NCBI GenBank assembly: GCA_002359825.1
Contig: DENY01000116.1
Location: 1,780 to 7,990 of the forward strand
Direction: 5' to 3'
From: Bacteroidales bacterium UBA2632
Lineage (GTDB): Bacteria; Bacteroidota; Bacteroidia; Bacteroidales; Dysgonomonadaceae
Length of the DNA stretch: 6,211 nucleotides
Shown here: positions 1 through 5,986 of the stretch, piece by piece
Layout: every line of letters starts with the position of its first letter
Numbering within the stretch: position 1 is the first letter of the stretch
Program-made: the position numbers and the translations under genes
Notes under the pieces: generated by a model
The model's input: the letters and a program-made list of their open reading frames with translations, nothing else
Told to the model about the DNA's origin: nothing
Databases searched by the model: none

Positions 1-1311
1 GTTTCTAGCCGGATAGGCTTGCTTATGGACACGAAAGGGCCCGAAATTAGGACAACATTTGCTGAACAGGATATTCTTCTCAAAACAGGTGACGTTATTC
101 GAGTTGAAGGAAATCCTGAAGGTATTTCATCAAGAGATGCAATCTATGTTTCATATCCTAATCTGACAGAGCGCATGGATGTAGGGAAAGCTATTTTGAT
201 TGATGATGGTGAGGTCGATTTGAAAGTAATAGAGGTGCACGATACATATTTGATTTGTGTTTCTCAAAACGATGGAATCGTTGGAAGTAGAAAAAGTGTA
301 AACATCCCTGATGTACGTATAGACTTGCCGTCATTGACTGAAAAGGATATTCATAACATATTATTCGCCATTGAAAATGATGTGGATTTTATAGCTCACT
401 CTTTTGTAAGAAATAAACAAGATGTTTTAGATGTTCAAAAAATATTGGACGAGCATAATAGTCACATAAAGATTATTGCGAAAATAGAAAACCAAGAGGG
501 TGTGGACAATATAGATGAAATTTTGCAAGCAGCTTATGGCATTATGGTTGCTCGTGGAGATTTAGGTATTGAAGTAGCGCAAGAAAAAATACCTGCTATC
601 CAACGTTCAATGATTCGCAAAGCAATTCATTTTAAGAAACCGGTGATTGTTGCAACTCAAATGCTTCATTCAATGATACATAATCCTCGTCCCACACGGG
701 CTGAGATTACCGATATAGCCAATGCTATTTATTACAGAACTGATGCAGTGATGTTGAGCGGTGAAACAGCTTATGGTAAATATCCTGTTGAAGCGGTACG
801 TACAATGACTCAAGTTGCTAGAGAATCAGAAAGATCAAGATTATCTGAGAATGACATTCGTGTGCCAACGGCAGGAGACGATAGAGAAGTTACTTCATTT
901 TTGGCAAAGCAAGCTGTGAAATCTGCTGCTAAGCTTAATACTAAGGCTATTGTTACAGATAGTCATACTGGAAGAACTGCACGAGTGCTAGCTGCTTTTA
1001 GAGGTTCTAAACCAGTTTTTGCAATGGCTACAAGTGAGCGTTTAGCACGTGAGCTTTCATTATCATATGGAGTTTGGGCTGAGTATCAACCGGGTGAAGG
1101 AATCGAAAACACCAAAGAGAGTCGAAGAGCTTATTACGTAGATGCACTTAGAAAGTTAATTGAATACAAAATGATTAACGAAGAAGATAGAGTTGCATAT
1201 ATAGGGGGTAGTTTTGGTGAAACAGGAGGTACAACTTATTTGGATATAAATGAAGCCAAGAACGTGCTTGAAGCTAAAGATAAATATAACTTACCGGACT
1301 ACACACTCTAA
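1..1311 (+). CDS. pyk: Pyruvate kinase, 5'-truncated by the window edge
   Basis: Catalyses the last step of glycolysis in the cytoplasm: phosphoenolpyruvate plus ADP gives pyruvate plus ATP. The frame is open from base 1 and gives 436 residues. Numbering from the first codon, MDTKGPEIRT (9-18) is the signature at the junction of the A and B domains. The B domain runs to about 105. The A barrel carries KIIAKIENQEG with the expected catalytic Lys161 and metal ligand Glu163, ARGDLGIE with metal ligand Asp187, ATQML with Thr219, then NPRPTRAE and MLSGE. The C domain (about 295 onward) holds TDSHTGRTA (319-327), which resembles the phosphate pocket of allosteric pyruvate kinases. By comparison with E. 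coli PykF about 55 N-terminal residues are missing, including the Arg/Asn/Ser substrate and potassium site. TTG at 19 is an internal codon, not a start. The methyltransferase gene begins 10 bases after the stop. Confidence 0.96.
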   Translation, partial: VSSRIGLLMDTKGPEIRTTFAEQDILLKTGDVIRVEGNPEGISSRDAIYVSYPNLTERMDVGKAILIDDGEVDLKVIEVHDTYLICVSQNDGIVGSRKSVNIPDVRIDLPSLTEKDIHNILFAIENDVDFIAHSFVRNKQDVLDVQKILDEHNSHIKIIAKIENQEGVDNIDEILQAAYGIMVARGDLGIEVAQEKIPAIQRSMIRKAIHFKKPVIVATQMLHSMIHNPRPTRAEITDIANAIYYRTDAVMLSGETAYGKYPVEAVRTMTQVARESERSRLSENDIRVPTAGDDREVTSFLAKQAVKSAAKLNTKAIVTDSHTGRTARVLAAFRGSKPVFAMATSERLARELSLSYGVWAEYQPGEGIENTKESRRAYYVDALRKLIEYKMINEEDRVAYIGGSFGETGGTTYLDINEAKNVLEAKDKYNLPDYTL

Positions 1312-1321
1312 ATAGTTCTAG

Positions 1322-1960
1322 ATGAAAGAGCTTAAAATAGAAGAATATATTCTTTCGCACATTGATTCTGAACCAGAATTACTGAAGAGAATGTCACGCG
1401 AGGCAAATGTAAAACTGTTGCGTCCGAGGATGATCTCTGGCAACATACAAGGTAGATTGCTTAAGATATTAACTTCTATGCTGCAGCCTCAGAACGTTCT
1501 TGAGATAGGAACTTATACAGGTTACTCCGCCATTTGCATAGCAGAAGGAGCTCCTGATACATCTCAAATTGTGACTATCGAGATAGATGATGAAATGGAG
1601 AGTTTCATACGAAAGTATTTTGAAGAATCTGAGTATGGACATAAAATAGAGTTGAAAATTGGAGATGCTCTACAGCTGATACATCTTTATGAAGATAATT
1701 ACTTTGACTTAATTTTTATCGATGCCAATAAAAGAGACTATTGTGCTTATTATGATATTGCTTTTGAAAAATTGAGAAGAGGTGGGGTTATATTAGCTGA
1801 CAATACATTGTGGAACGGAAAAGTTATCGACGAAAGATTTCAAAATGATGATCAAACTCGAGGTGTTTTAGAGTTTAATAATCACATAAAAGAAGATACA
1901 CGAATCGAAAAAGTTATATTACCCATTCGTGATGGCTTAACGATAATACGCAAGAAATAA
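1322..1960 (+). CDS. Class I SAM-dependent, metal-dependent O-methyltransferase (COMT/YrrM-like)
   Basis: Predicted cytoplasmic methyltransferase of 212 residues that moves a methyl group from S-adenosylmethionine to a hydroxyl, probably on a catechol-like or other small substrate; some YrrM-type relatives instead modify tRNA. The Rossmann fold is plain. Motif I is VLEIGTYTGYSA (59-70). Glu87 in TIEIDD is the ribose-binding acid. FIDANKRDY (132-140) supplies Asp134 and Lys137, and ADNTLW (159-164) supplies Asp160 and Asn161. By analogy with catechol O-methyltransferase, Asp134, Asp160 and Asn161 are divalent-metal ligands and Lys137 is the catalytic base, so the enzyme looks intact. The C-terminal PIRDGLTIIRKK is typical of the family. 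The ATG lies 10 bases after the pyruvate kinase stop with no Shine-Dalgarno sequence. The family call is secure, but the substrate cannot be read from sequence or from these neighbours. Confidence 0.92.
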   Translation: MKELKIEEYILSHIDSEPELLKRMSREANVKLLRPRMISGNIQGRLLKILTSMLQPQNVLEIGTYTGYSAICIAEGAPDTSQIVTIEIDDEMESFIRKYFEESEYGHKIELKIGDALQLIHLYEDNYFDLIFIDANKRDYCAYYDIAFEKLRRGGVILADNTLWNGKVIDERFQNDDQTRGVLEFNNHIKEDTRIEKVILPIRDGLTIIRKK

Positions 1961-1972
1961 AAAATAGTACAA

Positions 1973-2311
1973 ATGGAATCAAATAGACTACAAAAAATAA
2001 ACCGCTTAATATTGAAAGAATTAAGCGAAATATTTTTACTTGAAACAAGAAAAATGCAGGGTGTTCTTATCTCTGTTACTCAAGTTCGAGTTACTCCCGA
2101 CTTAGGAATCGCACACGCATATTTAAGTGTCTTTCCATCGGAAAAAGGAAAGGAGCTTCTCGAAAATATTAACGGAAATATAAAACAGATACGTTTTGAT
2201 TTAGGTAAACGAGTTGGACAGCAATTGCGTGTGGTGCCAAATCTTGCATTTTACTTAGACGATTCGCTTGATTATTTAGAGAATATTGAAAATCTGTTGA
2301 AAGATAAATAG
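1973..2311 (+). CDS. rbfA: 30S ribosome-binding factor RbfA
   Basis: RbfA is a small KH-fold protein that binds the immature 30S subunit, helps process and fold the 5' end of 16S rRNA, and matters most in cold growth. This 112-residue protein fits the family: helix 1 at 5-24 (LQKINRLILKELSEIFL), strands at about 32-40 and 45-54 around VTQVRVTPDLGIAHAYLSVF, a long helix at 58-80, then LRVVPNLAFYLDDSLDYLENIENLL (split here as LRVVPNLAFY at 85-94 and LDDSLDYLENIENLL at 95-109), which matches the hallmark R-VP-L-F--D-S end of RbfA. It is slightly shorter than E. coli RbfA and lacks that protein's extended tail. The ATG is 12 bases after the methyltransferase stop, preceded by an A-rich stretch. 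The TAG stop at 2309-2311 is only 2 bases from the next start, which suggests translational coupling to the permease. Confidence 0.93.
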   Translation: MESNRLQKINRLILKELSEIFLLETRKMQGVLISVTQVRVTPDLGIAHAYLSVFPSEKGKELLENINGNIKQIRFDLGKRVGQQLRVVPNLAFYLDDSLDYLENIENLLKDK

Positions 2312-2313
2312 TT

Positions 2314-3549
2314 TTGAACTTACCTCTATTCATAGCCAAAAGGTACTTGTTTTCAAAGAAATCACATAATGCAATTAATGTGATCTCTATTGTGTCTGTA
2401 TGTGGAATTGCTGTTGCAACAATGGCTATGGTTACTGCTTTGTCTGTGTTCAATGGATTTGGCGATTTAGTTGAAACTACATTTAGTGCTTTTGATCCTG
2501 AATTGAAAATAACAGCCGTAAAAGGTAAAGTTTTTGACTATCATTCAGCTGTTTTTGAAAAGGCATTGAAGAGTCCTGATATTGAATATATTTCGGAATC
2601 CTTGGAGGATAATGTTTTGTTTCGATTTAATGATAGACAAGTTCCAGTTCTTTTAAAAGGGGTGTCCGAAGATTTCAAGTATCTCACTCAATTGGATAAA
2701 TTGATAATAGATGGGTCTTTTAAATTAAGAGAAGACGTTGTAGATTACGCAACATTGGGTTCTGGACTTGCTTATACGCTGGGTGTTCGTCCGGGGTTTG
2801 TTGCGCCAGTGGAAATATTTGTTCCTAAGCGTGATGTACAAGTAAATTTGGCTAATCCTTCGGCTGGATTTTCTCAAGGGAATGTTCAAGTTGGTGGAGT
2901 TTTTAATTTAAATCAACCTCAGTTTGACGAGCAGATGGCGATTGTTTCTATAGAGCTTGCTCGAACGCTCTTTCGTTATAGTAACGAAGTATCTTCATTG
3001 GACATTAAATTGAATGAGGGTGTTTCTCTGCAAAAAGCAAAGAAGTCTATTACTGAAATTATCGGTGATGAATATTTAGTTGAGGATCGGTTTGAACAAC
3101 AAAAAGAGTCCTACCGAATGCTTCAAATTGAAAAATGGGTTACATTTTTCATTCTCGCTTTCATCCTTAACATTGCAGCCTTTAATGTTGTTGGTCCATT
3201 GTCTATTCTTATTATTGAGAAGAAAAACGACATCAAAATCTTGAAGAGCATGGGTGCAGGAGATGAAACTATTGCACGAATCTTCTTGTTTGAAGGCTGG
3301 TTGATATCATTCACAGGAATTGTAATAGGTGTAATTTTAGGTGTAGGACAAAGTTTTCTACAACAACACTTTGGTCTTTTGAAACTTGGAGGGACACCAG
3401 GAGCCTATTTGGTTGATGCTTATCCTGTGATTGTTAAATTTACGGATGTATTACTTACTTTCTTAACTGTATGTTTTATATGTATCTCAACTATAATTTA
3501 CCCAATACGAAATCTTAAAAAACAATTGTCGGTAAATGCTTTCAATTAA
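2314..3549 (+). CDS. FtsX/LolC-LolE family ABC transporter permease, TTG start
   Basis: Inner-membrane permease of 411 residues, of the type that with a LolD-like ATPase moves lipoproteins from the inner membrane towards the outer membrane. Topology is the classic one for the family: an N-terminal amphipathic stretch (NLPLFIAKRYLFSKK), TM1 at about 21-46, a large periplasmic MacB-like domain at about 47-272, and three C-terminal TM segments at about 275-300, 328-350 and 376-396. The cytoplasmic loop EKKNDIKILKSMGA (302-315) followed by IFLFEGWLI is the FtsX-domain signature that contacts the ATPase. Start choice: TAA at 2305-2307 closes this frame upstream and the first in-frame ATG encodes Met38 inside TM1, so TTG at 2314 is the only start that keeps the conserved N-terminus. 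No ATPase gene is present in the window. LolC/E is the most likely role; another MacB-like export function cannot be excluded. Confidence 0.9.
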   Translation: MNLPLFIAKRYLFSKKSHNAINVISIVSVCGIAVATMAMVTALSVFNGFGDLVETTFSAFDPELKITAVKGKVFDYHSAVFEKALKSPDIEYISESLEDNVLFRFNDRQVPVLLKGVSEDFKYLTQLDKLIIDGSFKLREDVVDYATLGSGLAYTLGVRPGFVAPVEIFVPKRDVQVNLANPSAGFSQGNVQVGGVFNLNQPQFDEQMAIVSIELARTLFRYSNEVSSLDIKLNEGVSLQKAKKSITEIIGDEYLVEDRFEQQKESYRMLQIEKWVTFFILAFILNIAAFNVVGPLSILIIEKKNDIKILKSMGAGDETIARIFLFEGWLISFTGIVIGVILGVGQSFLQQHFGLLKLGGTPGAYLVDAYPVIVKFTDVLLTFLTVCFICISTIIYPIRNLKKQLSVNAFN

Positions 3550-3585
3550 AATATTAATAAATAAAATTATAGATAGACGTAGAAA

Positions 3586-4905
3586 ATGAATATAGCAATA
3601 GTAGGAACAGGTTATGTAGGACTGGTCTCAGGAGCATGTTTTGCAGAGATGGGTTTAAATGTAACTTGTGTTGATATAGATGCATCTAAAATAGCGTTGT
3701 TGAAAGGTGGGCATATACCCATTTATGAGCCAGGTTTGAAAAGTATAGTAACTAAAAACCATGAAGCTAATAGGTTGCATTTCACCACCGATTTGAAGTC
3801 TGTTATCAACGATATTTCAATTCTTTTTATTGCTGTTGGTACTCCTTCCGACGACGAAGGAAATGCTGATTTGTCTGCGATATATTCAGTTGCTGAATCA
3901 GTTGCTGAAAATATGCAAAACTATCTGTTGGTTGTAACCAAAAGTACAGTGCCTGTTGGTACAACAGCTAAGATTAAGAGTTTGATAGCTGACAAGCTTA
4001 TTGAACGTAACCTTGGTCACATTGAGTTTGATGTTGCATCCAATCCTGAGTTCTTGAAGGAAGGAGCTGCAGTAAGTGATTTTATGAGTCCAGATAGGGT
4101 AGTAGTTGGTGTAGAAAATGATCGTGCTAAAGAAATAATGTCAAGACTATATCGTCCATTCCTTTTGAACAACTTCAGGGTTCTTTTTATGGATATCCTT
4201 TCATCTGAAATGACCAAATATGCCTCTAATGCTATGTTGGCAACTCGTATTAGTTTTATGAATGATATAGCCAACCTTTGTGAATTGGTGGGTGCAGATG
4301 TTTCTATGGTAAGACGTGGTGTTGGCAGCGACTCCCGTATTGGTAAAAGCTTTTTGTATCCAGGGGCAGGATATGGCGGAAGCTGTTTTCCGAAAGACAT
4401 AAAAGCTCTTATAAAGACTGCTCAAAACTATGGATATCAAATGAGAGTTTTGAAAGCTGTTGAAGAAGTCAATGACCTTCAAAAAGAGATTTTGTTTCGT
4501 AAGCTACTTCACTATTTTGATTCACAAATTGAAGGGTTGAATATTGCAGTATGGGGGTTGTCTTTTAAGCCAGGAACAAATGATATGCGTGATGCACCTT
4601 CAATTAATCTAATTAACAAGTTACTTGATCACCAAGTGAATGTTAGAGTATATGACCCTGCAGCAATGGAAGAGGCTAAGTCATATTTTGGCGATAAAGT
4701 TCATTATTCAGCTGATATCTATGATGCTTCAAACAATGCTGATGCAGTAATTTTAGTAACAGAATGGAAAGAATTTAGGCTTCCTAACTGGGATATTCTA
4801 GCTAAAATTATGAGGAAACAAATCGTGTTAGATGGTCGAAATATTTATAATGCTGAGGATTTAGCATCGCATGGATTTACTTATACATGCATTGGGAAAA
4901 AATGA
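3586..4905 (+). CDS. ugd: UDP-glucose/UDP-sugar 6-dehydrogenase
   Basis: Cytoplasmic NAD-dependent four-electron oxidation of UDP-glucose to UDP-glucuronate (or of a related UDP-sugar to its uronate), feeding capsule, exopolysaccharide or lipopolysaccharide. The 439-residue protein is full length. The N-terminal Rossmann domain has GTGYVG (7-12) and Asp30 to hold the NAD ribose. KSTVPVGTT (119-127), NPEFLKEG (153-160) and EMTKYASNAML (208-218, with Lys211 and Asn215) line the active site. GYGGSCFPKD (262-271) carries the catalytic Cys267 and Asp271. The C-terminal UDP-binding domain holds GLSFKPGTNDMRDAPS (324-339). All expected catalytic residues are present. The motifs fit UDP-glucose dehydrogenase best; UDP-N-acetylmannosamine dehydrogenase (WecC) is less likely. 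It follows the permease after 36 AT-rich bases; no glycosyltransferase or polysaccharide genes adjoin it. The ATG is preceded by TAGAAA rather than a Shine-Dalgarno sequence. Confidence 0.94.
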   Translation: MNIAIVGTGYVGLVSGACFAEMGLNVTCVDIDASKIALLKGGHIPIYEPGLKSIVTKNHEANRLHFTTDLKSVINDISILFIAVGTPSDDEGNADLSAIYSVAESVAENMQNYLLVVTKSTVPVGTTAKIKSLIADKLIERNLGHIEFDVASNPEFLKEGAAVSDFMSPDRVVVGVENDRAKEIMSRLYRPFLLNNFRVLFMDILSSEMTKYASNAMLATRISFMNDIANLCELVGADVSMVRRGVGSDSRIGKSFLYPGAGYGGSCFPKDIKALIKTAQNYGYQMRVLKAVEEVNDLQKEILFRKLLHYFDSQIEGLNIAVWGLSFKPGTNDMRDAPSINLINKLLDHQVNVRVYDPAAMEEAKSYFGDKVHYSADIYDASNNADAVILVTEWKEFRLPNWDILAKIMRKQIVLDGRNIYNAEDLASHGFTYTCIGKK

Positions 4906-4919
4906 TATTTAAATATATT

Positions 4920-4938
4920 GATAGTATTGAATACTATC
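4920..4938. terminator. Candidate bidirectional terminator between convergent genes
   Basis: GATAGTATTGAATACTATC is a perfect inverted repeat with 9-base arms around a single G. As RNA it would fold as a 7-bp stem with a 5-base loop. It lies 15 bases after the ugd stop and contains the TAG stop (complement of 4934-4936) of the minus-strand gene, exactly where two convergent units meet. The stem is AT-rich. The T-runs are imperfect: on the plus strand TCATCATCTTTTATTTC follows, and on the minus strand TTTTTT comes about 15 bases later. Termination strength is therefore uncertain. Confidence 0.45.
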
Positions 4939-5191
4939 TCTCATCATCTTTTATTTCTTCAAAATCCACATCTTCTGCAGCACTTGTTTCAAATTCTTTT
5001 TTCTTATAAGTGATTATTCGATCATTTTGAGTAATTGGTTTCTCATTCGGTTGTTGGCTTTGTTTCTGTGATTTCGTTCTACCCAAAAATATTAATCGTA
5101 TAATCTTGTGCACAGTTGAAGCTCCAAGAAGTAACGTGAAGACGAAGAAAATTCCAAAAATAAATATTATAAATTTAAAGATTGCTCCCAT
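4934..5191 (-). CDS. Small membrane-anchored protein, DUF4834-like
   Basis: Protein of 85 residues and unknown function. Residues 4-23 (IFKFIIFIFGIFFVFTLLLG) form one strongly hydrophobic membrane segment at the extreme N-terminus. A basic region follows (HKIIRLIFLGRTK, 28-40), then a polar Gln/Asn-rich linker, and a C-terminal acidic tail ending DVDFEEIKDDER. A short TM anchor, a basic low-complexity linker and a terminal VDFEEIKD-like motif match what I recall of the DUF4834 family, found in Bacteroidota beside phosphatidylserine synthase. Start choice: I take ATG at 5191 because the protein then begins directly at the hydrophobic segment and because a TAnnTTTG promoter-like element overlaps the alternative TTG at 5212, which would add seven residues. 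It lies 59 bases downstream of pssA on the same strand, so it may share that transcript as well. The stop codon sits inside the candidate terminator hairpin. Confidence 0.75.
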   Translation of the reverse strand: MGAIFKFIIFIFGIFFVFTLLLGASTVHKIIRLIFLGRTKSQKQSQQPNEKPITQNDRIITYKKKEFETSAAEDVDFEEIKDDER

Positions 5192-5203
5192 ATTTTCAAT
5201 TTT

Positions 5204-5226
5204 AGTATTCAAAGATAATGAATACT
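5204..5226. repeat. Short inverted repeat upstream of the DUF4834-like gene
   Basis: AGTATTC (5204-5210) and GAATACT (5220-5226) are perfect 7-base inverted copies separated by 9 bases, lying across the -7-like element in the pssA to DUF4834 gap. The layout resembles an operator or a small leader hairpin, but in AT-rich DNA a repeat this short may be chance. The same heptamer is found in the terminator-like palindrome at the other end of the gene. Confidence 0.35.
5210..5217 (-). promoter_or_regulatory. Possible Bacteroidota -7 promoter element
   Basis: Read on the minus strand this is TATCTTTG, a full match to the Bacteroides -7 consensus TAnnTTTG, in the gap between pssA and the DUF4834-like gene. 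Transcription starting a few bases downstream would leave a short leader before ATG at 5191. I see no convincing TTTG -33 element at the usual 19-21 base spacing, so this is a weak call. The element lies in the spacer and one arm of an inverted repeat (5204-5226). Confidence 0.3.
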
Positions 5227-5250
5227 TTAATTACATACTTTTGATTTCAA

Positions 5251-5964
5251 TTATTTAAAGGATTCTGGGTTCGATCCTATAGGTAGTAGAGACAATCCAA
5301 TATACACCAATATTGTTAATGATAAGCCCATTATTCCCCATAATGACACAAAAGTAATAGCGCATATAATGAGTATAAATGGTTTCTCATTTCCTTTAAT
5401 TTTAAGATTACTCAACTTGAAAGAAAACATAGGTATTTCTGAAACCATTAGCAACGATAGAACAACTATAAAGCTCACTGTCAAAAATAAAAGTACATTA
5501 TTGGAGATTGCTATATATTGAATCCCATATACATAACTAATCCAGAATAGTGCATTTGCTGGTGTAGGTAGTCCTAAGAAAGAAGATGTCTGTCTTTCAT
5601 CTATATTAAACTTAGCTAATCGTAAAGCTGAGAATCTCGGGATGATAAATGCAAAATAAGGGATGTATAATTCTATAGGGTGGAAAAATTCAGTATATTG
5701 TGTATAATCACGAAGCATTATAAATACAGCCATAGCTGGAGCAACCCCAAAACTGACTACATCCGCAAGTGAATCTAACTCCTTTCCAATTTTTGAAGGT
5801 GCATTTAAAAGTCGCGCAGCCATTCCATCAAAAAAGTCAAAGACAGCTGCAATAATTACCCCAATAACCACCCACATAAAAGCTCCCTGAAATGCCATAA
5901 CAATAGCAATACAGCCCGAAAATAAGTTCATCGAAGTAATAGTGTTGGGGATATGTTTTTTCAT
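5251..5964 (-). CDS. pssA: CDP-diacylglycerol--serine O-phosphatidyltransferase (phosphatidylserine synthase)
   Basis: Integral inner-membrane enzyme that joins CDP-diacylglycerol and L-serine to give phosphatidylserine and CMP, the first committed step to phosphatidylethanolamine. It belongs to the CDP-alcohol phosphatidyltransferase family (Bacillus-type PssA), not the phospholipase-D-like E. coli enzyme. Counting from ATG at 5964 (237 residues), the family motif D-xx-DG-xx-AR-x8-G-xxx-D-xxx-D is complete: Asp43, Asp46-Gly47, Ala50-Arg51, Gly60, Asp64 and Asp68. Several hydrophobic segments follow, at about 70-84, 98-111, 134-154, 156-175 and 194-229, after an initial pair at 14-43. Start choice: KKHIPNTITSMNLFSGC is the usual family N-terminus and begins at this ATG; a TTG at 6006 would add 14 polar residues and overlap psd by 20 bases. 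The gap to psd is 22 bases, so the two are surely co-transcribed. Confidence 0.94.
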   Translation of the reverse strand: MKKHIPNTITSMNLFSGCIAIVMAFQGAFMWVVIGVIIAAVFDFFDGMAARLLNAPSKIGKELDSLADVVSFGVAPAMAVFIMLRDYTQYTEFFHPIELYIPYFAFIIPRFSALRLAKFNIDERQTSSFLGLPTPANALFWISYVYGIQYIAISNNVLLFLTVSFIVVLSLLMVSEIPMFSFKLSNLKIKGNEKPFILIICAITFVSLWGIMGLSLTILVYIGLSLLPIGSNPESFK

Positions 5965-5986
5965 TGTGTTATCTGGATTGTGGTTA

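Noticed and set aside
2309..2316. TAGTTTTG matches TAnnTTTG, with TATTG 20 bases upstream (2284-2288), resembling a Bacteroides promoter for the permease.
   Set aside because: The motif includes the TTG start codon itself, so transcripts starting downstream would lack the permease start. It also spans the rbfA stop inside a tight operon. Most likely chance.
2169..2453. Minus-strand open frame of 94 codons across the rbfA-permease junction.
   Set aside because: It lies opposite two well-supported genes, has no recognisable domain or fitting neighbour, and its composition is that of an antisense shadow.
3123..3314. Minus-strand frame with a hydrophobic stretch, antisense to the permease.
   Set aside because: Its hydrophobic, Met-rich make-up simply mirrors the codons of the permease TM segment; there is no independent support.
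3470..3477. TATGTTTT near the end of the permease gene as a -7 element for ugd.
   Set aside because: Seven of eight positions match, but the final G is missing, no -33 TTTG lies at the right spacing, and it is over 100 bases from the ugd start.
4017..4482. Two overlapping minus-strand open frames within ugd.
   Set aside because: Both are antisense to the conserved catalytic core of the dehydrogenase and show no family resemblance.
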